Assembly (NCBI GenBank): GCA_963920705.1
Contig: OY987225.1
Coordinates: forward strand, 124,001-188,000
Reading direction: 5' to 3'
Length of the DNA: 64,000 nucleotides
DNA from: Odiellus spinosus
Lineage: Eukaryota > Arthropoda > Arachnida > Opiliones > Phalangiidae
The notes under the pieces: generated by a model
What the model was told of the DNA's origin: nothing
The model's input: the letters and a program-made list of their open reading frames with translations, nothing else
Database searches by the model: none
In this document: piece after piece, positions 1 through 9,928 of the stretch
How positions within the stretch are numbered: position 1 is the first letter of the stretch
How the letters are laid out: each line of letters starts with the position of its first letter
Program-made: the position numbers and the translations under genes

Positions 1-48
1 AAAAGAATTCGAGTGTTTCGAGGAAGGATACGGGAAACGAGAGCTTAC

Positions 49-3000
49 CTCGGACATTAGCTTGAAATTGGCGTCATCCTTTTCTTTGAGTTGCTGGATA
101 AGTCTCAAGTTTTGCTCCTGCATATCTTCGAAGGCTTGACCAGTAACTTCCATTTCATTGAGCAAGGCTTCTTCCTCTTGCTTCTGCGCAGTCAGCCCCT
201 TCTGCAACTGCTGTACATTGTCTTCCAGAGCTTTAATCTTACGCAGAGCCTCTTCGTCCGCCAATTTCCTTCTTTCCTTGCGTTCGTTCTCTTGCATACG
301 TTTCAATTGATTTCTCAATTCTTCCACTTCGCCTCTGGCTCGTTTTTCAGAAGCCATTAACTAAAAGTAACGCGATTTATATTCGTGAGTCTCGAAAATT
401 TTATTTTTCCCCTTTTTGGGAGATTTGAGCCAGTAAATACCTGCACTTTATCTCTTTGGTCTTTGGGGGCTCCCTTATACATGTCAAGTAACAGTTTCAA
501 TTCCCTCTGAGCCTCTTGAGACTTCCTGTTTCAATATTTAAACCAAAAACCAAAAATTAGACAAACCTGAGCTAGAAGCGTCGCTTGATCATAAAAGTCT
601 ATCCGATAAACGAGAGGGAACAAAATAAAAGCGCTTCCGAATAACGCTTGTAGTAAATTGAAAATTTGTATATCTTTTTATTTAGTTATGGGTTCGGTAT
701 TATTATTTCATTTGGTTGAGGGCAAAAAGTTATTAAAGATTAACCTAATGTAATTAAATCCAATTAAAAATAACACTTAAGAAAAATTCATTAAATTAAA
801 ATTTTTTAAATCTTTTCAGCGATGAAAAGGGTTCTGCTCATAGATATCTAAAGTTTAAAGTCAAAGCCATGAAAAGTTCAACTCTCTCACGCGTTTCCAA
901 AGACGCTACCCCCCCCCCTCGATCCAGACTACATTTGAGGGTTCTAGAGTAAGTAGGTCCCACTAATTTACTCTATTCTTGGAAAGAAAATATATCAAGG
1001 TATGGAAACGCTACATATCAGCTTATAACGATATTTCAGTTTAATAATTAGCCAATAGAAGAATAGATTCGAATCTTATATTAAATAGAACATTGAATTA
1101 ACGTCGCATTTTATTTAACTAACCGCTTTCTAACTAACTGGGCAAAAAATAATATCGTCAATAAAGATGCCTAAGTATAACGCTAGACGAAACTTGGAAC
1201 AGGGGCGCCGCTAGGAATTTTTGGGGGGCTATAGCCCCCCCCTCAATTTTTTAAACAATAAATGTGTTTCCCCAGAACCCCCTTGAATAGCCCCCGAATC
1301 GCCCAGATTAGCCCCCCCCCAATTTGAAGATCCTAGCGACGCCCCTGACTTGGAATAAATTACATTGAGTTGAGCTATAAAAGAAAAATTAACCTAAACC
1401 AAAGGTGAGATCAGAGTGTGAAGCGCCCCCTGCTGCTGATAAACTATTATTTATGTCAAAGGTCAGTATTCAATATCTCTACAAGCCCCTATGGCGTCAT
1501 CCATTAATTGTCCCTTCCACGTTTTTTCAATGGGCCTATCTGGGTGAAATCTACCTGATTATACAAATGATATCATATTTAATTCCCCTAAAAAAATTCC
1601 AGGTAATTCCCCGCAATAAAAAAGAAAAAAAATTGATCGTTCTTACTTTAATTGTATTTTGAGATCTCGAATGATTTCGGCGTCAGTTTTTCCTCTTTCC
1701 CTTTCTCCAGTTTCTTCTTCCCTGATATCCAACAAATCATCTTTTTCTTTCTTCTTGCCGGGATCTTCGTCGCGTTGGTTCGAAGAACTTCCAGCGCCGG
1801 AACTCAAGCCGATACCGGAGGTCGAGCCCCCGCCGGATGAAACCGCGTCATCTTTCAACGGAGCGCTGTCGGACGAACTCGAAGTTACGGAGGAAGAGGC
1901 GGGTTGAGGAGCCGGAGTCGAATTCGCTTCTACAGCTTGACGCAACTACGAACGATTGAGTTAAAATCTTTTACAGCGTACGAACTGAAACGGATATTTT
2001 ACTCCTTACCCGTCCAATTTCATTCGACGCTTCCTTTAGCTTTCTCTTAAAACGATGAATTTCTCCTTTCAATTGATGATTGTGGTTTTGGAGACTCGTA
2101 ATCAACTGCCGCATTTCTCGATTTATTGGACCTTTAAACCAATAGAACAAAATTTTAGTAATAAATTTACCTTTTGACCTAATGGGCCTTAGTAGAAATC
2201 ATAGATAGGGTCTCGTTAGTCAATATAAGCGGGTGCGGCGCTCAGTTTTCCTTCTGTTAATCAGTGGAAATGGAAGGGTCGCCTAATTTTGAACACTTTC
2301 ATTTAAAAATGTATAACTTAACTTTGGTTGGGTCTATTTAAAGATGGAAGGGCTCATTTTGTGGATAAAGAATGGGACTATTCGAGGAACGCGACTTCAA
2401 CACACTAGGAAAAGATACGACCCTAATTAGCAAACCGCGATAACTAGCATAATTAATTAGACCGTTTTTAAGGGAATGTTTCCCTTTAGGGTCTGGGAAA
2501 TAAGATCTACCTATACATAAATATAGAACTGGCTAGATACATTTCCCTGGTGTTAGGCTCTGGGGACGTCCTGGGTGGAGGGGGGAAACCTGAAAAGCGC
2601 CATCTAACAGCAATAATGTAGTTGAGTTTCCCCGCGTCGGCCAAGTTTCTTTCCCTAATCCATCAATTTTCAAAAGGTAAAATAATATCGTTTAAAAAAA
2701 CAAAACTAATTTAGCCTTGTTTATAAGCCTTGGCCTACTCTATAACGGAATTTGACTCTTTGTAGATTGCATATATAACTTTAAGCGGGCCAAGCCTTAG
2801 TGAACATGTTTTGGACCAATTTCATTCTCTCCTCTCAAATAATATTTAAAAGAAAAAAAAAAGACTTTTCCAGCGGGGAAATTACGGTATTGCGCTTGAA
2901 CTCGGGTATAGACAGCGCTTTTCAGAATTTCTCCCCCCCCCCCCCCCCCACAAGTCCCAATACACCTGAAAAACAAATCCTTTGAAATATTCTAATGGAC

Positions 3001-6000
3001 TCAGTCTACTTTGCTGGGAAATATACGTGGAAGGGAACTTTTGATTGGCTGATTTTTGTCTTGCGCAGACTTATTTTTTGAGTTAGAAAAAAAAAAAAAA
3101 ACGTGAAGCTATCTTTCGCTATAGATGGTCTGTAATATTTTCAAAAGTCCTATGGCGATTTCGGTAATATCAATTTTGCATTTATTAACACACCAAGCGG
3201 AACCTCCTTTAACACTCATCTTCAGTTGATAAAAAGAAACCTTAAAGGGTAAATGAAAGCTGACGTATCACGTTCTTGATTTTACGTTTTTCTGAATCTA
3301 CGTTATCGAAAACCTAAGAAAAATATCAACTCTTATTTTTAAACATCTCCTAAATATGATAAAAAAGGTTTTAAAGATCGGACTTCGTTGTCTGCTACAA
3401 AAAAGCATGGAGTCCCTGTGTTTCAATTTACGAGGTAAGTACCCGACCAATAGGCGCTCTCGCGAAATCCCGCGTGCTCGTGTATGGTATAGTTTATATT
3501 TCCATAGCCTCCTAGAAACGCGAGCGCCGCCTCCAAAGCGCGTGATATAGAACTTTAAATTGAATAAAGGCGCGTGAGTTTGAAATTCATTTACGTTTTA
3601 GGTTTGATTTAGGCTTAGCATTTTTAAGAGATTATTCATTTTTACTACGCTTAAGCGGGCGTTGCGACTTAAATAAACTTATTTAGATGAATTAATGTTT
3701 TTTAAATAAAGTAAAACACAATTTCGAGCAGTTATTTCGCTATCAAAGGTATTTAGCCTGATTATATATATGATATATATGGTTTCTCTGGGGTCACGTG
3801 TTTTAAACGGCCCCTATTGGTCGGGTACTTACCTCGTAAATTGAAACACAGGGGCTCCATGCTTTTTTGTAGCAGACAACTAAGTCCGATCTTTAAAACC
3901 TTTTTTATCATATTTAGGAGATGCTTAAAAATAAGAGTTGATATTTTTCTTAGGTTTTCGATAACGTAGATTCAGAAAAACGTAAAATCAAGAAAGTGAT
4001 AAAGCAGTTTTCATTTACCCTTTAATGTAATCTTTTAAGATTATTTACTTATTGTACTAGCGTCTTAGATATCGTCTAGGCCTAGTTCATGTAATTTTAG
4101 AAAAATTAGCAGACTAAATAATCTAGCCAATAAAATAATCGAACTATCTCATACTCTTTAACCCTTCTCTAGATGGCAGTGAGTTTTGTTCCCCTAATCA
4201 CGTGACCTCCTGGTTTATTCCTTAATTTTAACACGTGGCAGCCCATCTTGTTTATTTGTTTTTCAGGTGTATAGCAGTCCTCCGCTTATCACTTTAAATT
4301 TTGCTTATCAAAAGGTATACTATAAGCTGAAATGAAGTGTTTTTTCCCTGATTCTTTATGTAAAATTACATTCCACTAAATTTTTTTCTTAATTTTTGAC
4401 GAAAAAATTTTTAGTTCTCTATCTTAGTCTTAAAGGTGTGTTTGAATTCTCGCTACAGCAACTTCTCGTCCAATGAGAGGTCTAGTTTTAAATCAGAGTG
4501 TTTACTTCGTATTTCGTATAGAAATAGAAACTACGCGTTCTTTTGTTTTTCAATTTGTACAAATATGGGACATTTATTTCTACCATTTATAGGCTTTTTG
4601 TCAGTTTTATTTTATCAAATTGTACGAGAAGCCTGTTAAATAGTGAAATCAATTATACAATCTGCCCGATACGAGTCTACTTTGATGGGTTTTTGTCACG
4701 TTAATCGTACATTTGAATCACAAGTTGGTTTTCAACTTACCCGTTTGCTCGGTAGCAGCTAAATTTTGTTCAAACTCGATTCGTAGCATCTCGTATTTCT
4801 TCCTGACTTGCGCCAACGCGTCTTCTAACTGAATGACTTCCGTTCGTAACTTACGTTGCATCGCCAATTCTTCGCTCTAAAACAGAAAACAAGATTGTAT
4901 ACGAGATTTTGTTGATAAATGGCTCAGGGAGTCGATGATTTTCACCTCCATTTGCTCAATTTGTCTAAGATGTATATTTTTCGAGCTGGAAATGAGTCCT
5001 CGCGATTCTTCAAGTTGGGTCTTCAACTGCATGCTCTCGTTATACAAAACTGAGAACTGCGATTGCAAACATTTGTACTCCGACGTTTCCACAATGACGC
5101 TTTCTGGCAGAGATTGAAGCTACGGAGGAAACTTTACCTATCAATACGTAGAAACTTAAACGGTAGGGATGAGAGAGTATCGCGTTTTGTTGGGTAGGTA
5201 AACTTCGAGCGTCGAGTAATTTGGCCTCGGTCAAGAACTCCATAGTATTTAGGCCTACCAATCTCGAACAGTTGGGCCTAGCCTACTCGATACGTAGCTC
5301 TAGATACCCAACCTACTACTTGTTCAATAATCGTTTGAAAATAAGTAAAAGATGAATTGATACGGGAATTAATTAACAAAAGTGAAAGCGAACAAAACTA
5401 GACTACCATCTAACAGGCAGCTGACATGTAGCTAGGAGACATAACACTAGAAGACAAAAATCTTCTAGTGGCATAATACTCGGATGTGAAAACTATTAAT
5501 GCATTTTATATACAACACTACTCGTATAGAATGGCCTAAATCATTGTCAGTGATATACTTTGATTCGCGCCAGTAATGCGCTTCAATTTTCGAGAGACAT
5601 TGGTTGAAGTCCTGGCGAGTGATTGTACGAAAAAATGCCTTAGTTCTGGCTTAAATGTTCTTCCGAGTGATATGCCTAAACCCTGACAAGTGATACCAGG
5701 GCTCCCACCAAAATCTTAAAAAAAAAAAAAAAATAGGGAAATAGGTGATTTTTCAGGCTAGAAATAGGGTGAAATAAGAACCAAAATTTTTAAAATAGGG
5801 AGCAAATAGGAACCAATTTAAGAGGAAATTACATCTTTAATTTTCACAAAATAACTGTTAAAGTATTTTCTTTTTTTTGTAAAAGCATTTTATCACAAAT
5901 CTGACTTTAATTTCGTCACATTTTTTCGTGATATTATATCATACTGACTTAGCCAGTTTTTCGACTTAGCATGAAATTTGGGTTCAATAATATAGGACGA

Positions 6001-7862
6001 CAGTACTTTTAAACCAAATTTACTAGAAATATGGTGATTTAGGGACCAAAAATCACGATTTTATGGTGATTTAGGGATCTCAAAAAAAAGTAGGGGGTTT
6101 TAGGTATTTTAGGAACCTGGTGGGAGCCCTGTGATATGACTAAATCCTGACGAGTAATAGGCCTAAATCCCGGCGAGTGATAGGCCTAAATCCCGGCGAG
6201 TGATAGGCCTAAATCCCGGCGAGTGATAGGCCTAAATCCCGGCGAGTGATAGGCCTAAATCCCGGCGAGTGATAGGCCTAAATCCCGGCGAGTGATAGGC
6301 CTAAATCCCGGCGAGTGTTAGGCTTAAATTCTGGCTAGTATAAAGCCTAAACCATGACAAGCAATCAGTTGAAATTCTGGGGAGTTCTAGGCCTTAATAA
6401 TGGTGATACTTAACAATATGGTAATCTCACGTCTAATCGCAACTTTTCCATAGTTTTCAGAGCCTCTTTATGTTCGTTATTCAGAGTCTCGAGTTCCATC
6501 AATCTGTTATTCGCCAGTTCTTTCTGCTCTTCAACATCTCTTTGAAGCTCTTCAACCTAATGGGAAATTAAAAAAAAAAAATGAGTGTAAGACCTAATCT
6601 CTTCATCTTGCCAAGAACTGGAAAAATAAAATTTCTAAATGACCAAACAACGACGTTGCGAGTCTTTTACGCGTGTTTTTTTTTTTTGGTAACGAGAGAC
6701 TAAAAATAAAGTAGATTGAAATAAACGAACCTTAGCTTGCGTTACTGAACTAACTGGAGCCCGCGTATCGCAAGTTTCGTCTAAATTGTACGATTTGAGT
6801 TTTTGAAGAGTTTCGGCTAAATTGGTTTCGAGTTTCTCCTCCCTGTGTTTAGTTTTGCTCAGTTCGTATTCGAGATCTTCGATGCGATTTTTGAGCTCGG
6901 CATTGGCGGTTTCGGTCGAGGATACTTTATCTTGAAGCTCGGCGAATTTCAGGCTAATGGAATGATTCTTTTCGTGAAGCGACGTTACGATGCCGTGCAA
7001 ATTTCGATTTTCAGTTTGCAGCTCTATGTTGGACTGGCGCACAGTTTCGTCCAAATTAGGCGGTTCTTCTTCGGTTTCTTGCGGAGAAGAACGGTTAATA
7101 TCGTAATTTCTATAGGACATTTGACTTTGGAAAACTAACCTCCGTCGCTTCGTTCTCCTTTGAGAGCCAACATGATTTTATGATTCCTTTGCACGATACG
7201 ATCGAAAGCTTGCAATACTTTGGCTACGGCTCGAGTAGAGACTTGAACTCTTTGCGCCAACTTTTCTTCTAGTTCTTCTCGATCCCAATGACTTAATTGC
7301 GCCAGAAACGACGTGGTCGCTTCATTTTGATCTGAAATTAGATAACGGAAGATATGGATAAAAAAATAACAGGAATTTAACTTTTAACAAAGCGTTACTT
7401 CTATTTTCGGACTCGTCCGAAGTTTCGGCGTCAAATCGTTGAAGAAGAATTCTCAAATCTTCGTTTAGCTTAAGATATCAGTTAAGGTAAAAATTAACTT
7501 TAAATTAATCCCAAACCTTCCATTTTCTCCTTACCTGATTCCAGTATCTATTGACGACGCAAAGCACCGCTTCATCGCTCGTTTGCCTCTTTTCCAGTTG
7601 ATCGATGCGTTGACGAAGTTCGCTTTCGTGTCTCTGCCTTTGTTCCAAACGCTCCGACAGTTTTCGGTTTTGGAACTTCAAGACTTGCATATCCATTTCC
7701 TCCTACAAATAGATATCAAATTATTAGTCCGCGAAATTGAGAGATTTGGCAGAAATTACGTACCAAAGTGGAAACGGTGCCGAGGCGGCATGGTTCAAAC
7801 TGAACTTTCTTCGTCGGTGGTTGACCAGAAACTAGATCTTGGGGAGGCCTCTTCGCTGACAT
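49..7862 (-). CDS. Bre1: Bre1 / RNF20-RNF40-type E3 ubiquitin ligase, N-terminal 12 exons (partial)
   Basis: Nuclear E3 ligase that, with Rad6/UBE2A-B, monoubiquitinates histone H2B. Coding exons in gene order: 7764-7862, 7535-7702, 7399-7468, 7140-7331, 6731-7077, 6431-6556, 4946-5119, 4741-4876, 2010-2131, 1647-1945, 441-525 and 49-360. All phases agree and give 710 residues. Family-typical blocks are visible: [12 protein letters not shown] and NRYWNQ near the start, [15 protein letters not shown] in exon 7, [20 protein letters not shown] in exon 8, [11 protein letters not shown] and [11 protein letters not shown] in exon 9, [18 protein letters not shown] in exon 11, and [14 protein letters not shown] in exon 12. 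The region is almost all coiled coil, with a Ser/Gly-rich low-complexity linker in exon 10. Human RNF20 has about 975 residues, so roughly 200, including the RING finger, lie left of position 1. The ATG at 7862 heads the homologous frame. Intron 4 is only 62 nt. Identity is secure; whether it is the sole RNF20/40 copy cannot be seen. Confidence 0.93.
1200..1347. mobile_element. hAT-type MITE, 148 bp, in Bre1 intron
   Basis: The element starts CAGGGGCGCCGCTAGGA and ends TCCTAGCGACGCCCCTG, an imperfect terminal inverted repeat. It is flanked by the exact 8-bp duplication ACTTGGAA (1192-1199 and 1348-1355). CAGGGGCG-type ends with 8-bp duplications are typical of hAT miniature elements. The interior is poly-G/poly-C rich and has no coding capacity. 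A decayed end of the same family (CCTAGCGACGCC) appears near 29080. Confidence 0.9.
2272..2520. repeat. solo arm of the AGGGTCGCCTAATT TIR family
   Basis: This stretch shares long blocks with the left arm of the element at 37936-39645, such as GGGTCGCCTAATT, CTTTCATTTAAAAATG and GATGGAAGGGCTCATTTTG, and ends near GGGAATGTTTCCCTTTAGGG. No second arm is seen nearby, so it is a truncated or solo copy. It lies in the Bre1 intron between exons 8 and 9 (intron 2132-4740). Confidence 0.75.
3246..4021. mobile_element. TTAA-flanked (piggyBac-type) non-autonomous element, 776 bp
   Basis: Terminal inverted repeats of about 220 bp begin AGGGTAAATGAAAGCTG and end TTTTCATTTACCCT. The element is flanked by TTAA at 3242-3245 and 4022-4025, the target of the piggyBac superfamily. 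No transposase frame is visible. A second, internally deleted copy sits at 61814-62446. It lies in the Bre1 intron between exons 8 and 9. Confidence 0.88.
5697..6131. mobile_element. hAT-like MITE, 435 bp, inside a satellite
   Basis: The ends are CAGGGCTCCCACCA and TGGTGGGAGCCCTG, a perfect 14-bp inverted repeat. The duplication is imperfect (shared TGATA). The interior is A/T-rich with degenerate AATAGGGA words. The element splits the GAGTGATA-type tandem array of the Bre1 intron between exons 6 and 7. Confidence 0.8.
6132..6395. repeat. 23-bp tandem array in Bre1 intron
   Basis: About seven near-perfect 23-bp units with core CCCGGCGAGTGATAGG are followed by degenerate units down to about 6395. 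Degenerate copies (GAGTGATATGCC, CCTGACAAGTGATA) also occur on the other side of the 5697-6131 element, so the array once spanned roughly 5480-6395 without it. Confidence 0.9.
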
Positions 7863-8424
7863 TTTGTCCAGAAATTAACTAAAAATGGTTATGGAAACGG
7901 TCAATAAATGAAGCGAAAAAGAATAGAAATTATACAGAGAATAAAGGGAGCCGATTTTTCAAAATTTAACACGCACGAAGGGTGTCTAGAGGCTCCCACA
8001 CCTGCCAAGTTTATTCCATCTGAAACGAGGCTACACTATGTAGCCGGGAGTCTACCACTGTCACACCATGATAATTAACGCTTGGAGTTAAAATACAACT
8101 AAACAAAGCCAAAGGCTGCCATCATACTTTTGGATTGACACTGAATCATTGTTTAAGAAACAGAATCATGAATATGATCGCGTCGAAAAATCAAATTATA
8201 ACATCCTTCGAGGGGAGATTGATATTATTACTGCCCTAAAATAATTTTGTAAAATATATAATTATTTTACCTTTAATAATTATAAATTTTGACCATCAAC
8301 ATCTCAAGTGACATTTGACGCCATAGTGCTTACTGCCATAGCAAATTCTTTATTTTCAATAATGCAAGTGAATCAAGTATTCAAGTTCGATTCGGTTCGA
8401 CATTTTGAAATCAGCACTCACCAG

Positions 8425-8665
8425 CAGGGACGGAAATAAGCACAAGTCACTGGTCATTTGTCCGATAAATTTTCCAAATGACCGATAACTTTTTATTTTT
8501 AAGAGGGGGGTAACTGGACAAATGTCCGATAGAAAAAAAGTACTTTTCAATACAGGAAATGTAGCATTGTCCGGTTATTTTGTTAACCGTCCGGGACAAA
8601 TTGAATTTTTAAGGGGGGTTACTGGACATTTGTCCAATAAGAAAAATTTCTTATTTCCGTCCCTG
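8425..8665. mobile_element. hAT-type MITE, 241 bp
   Basis: The inverted ends are CAGGGACGGAAATAAG and CTTATTTCCGTCCCTG. The flanks are the exact 8-bp duplication CTCACCAG (8417-8424 and 8666-8673). The interior repeats the words GGACAAATGTCC and ACTGGACATTTGTCC in both orientations. The element at 63178-63452 has related ends and interior. Confidence 0.92.
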
Positions 8666-8982
8666 CTCACCAGTGAAAACTTTACCGCTTCGATCTTTTT
8701 TTTTCATTTTTTTATTGCTTCGGTGCGTAACAGAGTAGTTTTTGTACGGGTCACACAACACACATGGGCATTATAACATTTTGTCCATGGGTCACAGCAC
8801 CCATGCAGTATTCCTGAAAGCCTACAAAGCCAGATCGGGAGCAAGTGTCTACAGGAATGAGTGCTGGCAAAAGGGGATAGAAACTTTCTATCCCCTTTTG
8901 GTGCTGGGAATTGCCCACGCAACGGATAGAGATGGGAGTGAGAGGATCAACCGACCAACCCGTCGCCTCCCATTTGCATTAC

Positions 8983-9614
8983 CAAGAAGGATCAGACAAG
9001 GAGAGGAAAAGTCGGGCTGCGTTGAGTTAGAGAGAGAAGAGCCAACCTCCCACTCGGGTGGAAAGGGGGATAGGAAATTCTCGAGGTAAACTGTTGTCAC
9101 GTGGTCGCTAGCGTCGTTGGCTACTACGCGTCTCATAAAGGATCCGTTTTACCAAGAAGGATCTGACAAGGAGAGGAAAAGTAGGGCTGCGTTGAGTTAG
9201 AGAGAGAAGAGCCAACTTCCCACTCGGGTGGAAAGGGGGATAGGAAATTCTCGAGGTAAACTGTTGTCACGTGGTTACTAGCGTCGTTGGCTACTACGCG
9301 TCTCATAAAGGATCCGTTTTACCAAGAAGGATCTGACAAGGAGAGGAAAAGTAGGGCTGCGTTGAGTTAGAGAGAGAAGAGCCAACCTCCCACTCGGGTG
9401 GAAAGGGGGATAGGAAATTCTCGATGTAAACTGTTGTCACGTGGTCACTAGCGTCGTTGGCTACTACGAAGCTGATAAAGGATCCGTTTTACCCACGTGA
9501 CAACATTTTACCACGAAAAATCTCTACCCCCGTTCTCCCAGAGTGGGAGTTTAGGCCGACGCAGTAGGAACTGCGCCGTCCCCACTTTTCCTCTCCTTAT
9601 CTGATCCTTCTTGG
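8983..9614. mobile_element. TIR element with a triplicated 170-bp left arm, 6-bp TSD
   Basis: The element starts CAAGAAGGATCAGACAAGG and ends with the inverted form (…GATCCTTCTTGG). The flanks are the exact 6-bp duplication CATTAC (8977-8982 and 9615-9620). The left arm is present three times in tandem with a 170-bp period (units starting near 8981, 9151 and 9321), followed by one inverted right arm. A single-arm copy of the family with a 6-bp duplication lies at 54087-54379. No coding capacity. Confidence 0.88.
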
Positions 9615-9928
9615 CATTACTCACTATTGCCAAGAGACTCGCAGCTCGAACAAGACAACACTCAGACTCGCTCCTAAGACGCCAGTTCACAAGAGTACGC
9701 CACTACTCCCGGGCCGGGTCCCGGCGCTGCATATGTCTATGAGTAGGGTAGTTGAAGATGTTTGTTACAAACATGGCTGCCAGAAATTTTATCCAGCCCC
9801 TCAAAACCGCGAAATGTTTCGTCGGCTTGAATGTCTGCTCATCTTGTAAATAAACATTTAAAAAAAAAAGAACACTTAAGTTTTTAGTGGCTTGGTTTTG
9901 ATTATTTTGAACATTATTGGTTGAAATA

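Larger units (their letters stand above)
7863..9928. other. divergent intergenic region between Bre1 and the CEP162-like gene
   Basis: About 2.1 kb separates the two start codons, which point away from each other. It must hold the promoters of both genes. I see no clear TATA box near either start. Two mobile elements occupy it (8425-8665 and 8983-9614). A block at about 9748-9795 recurs at about 55735-55790. No convincing small gene was found. Confidence 0.6.
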
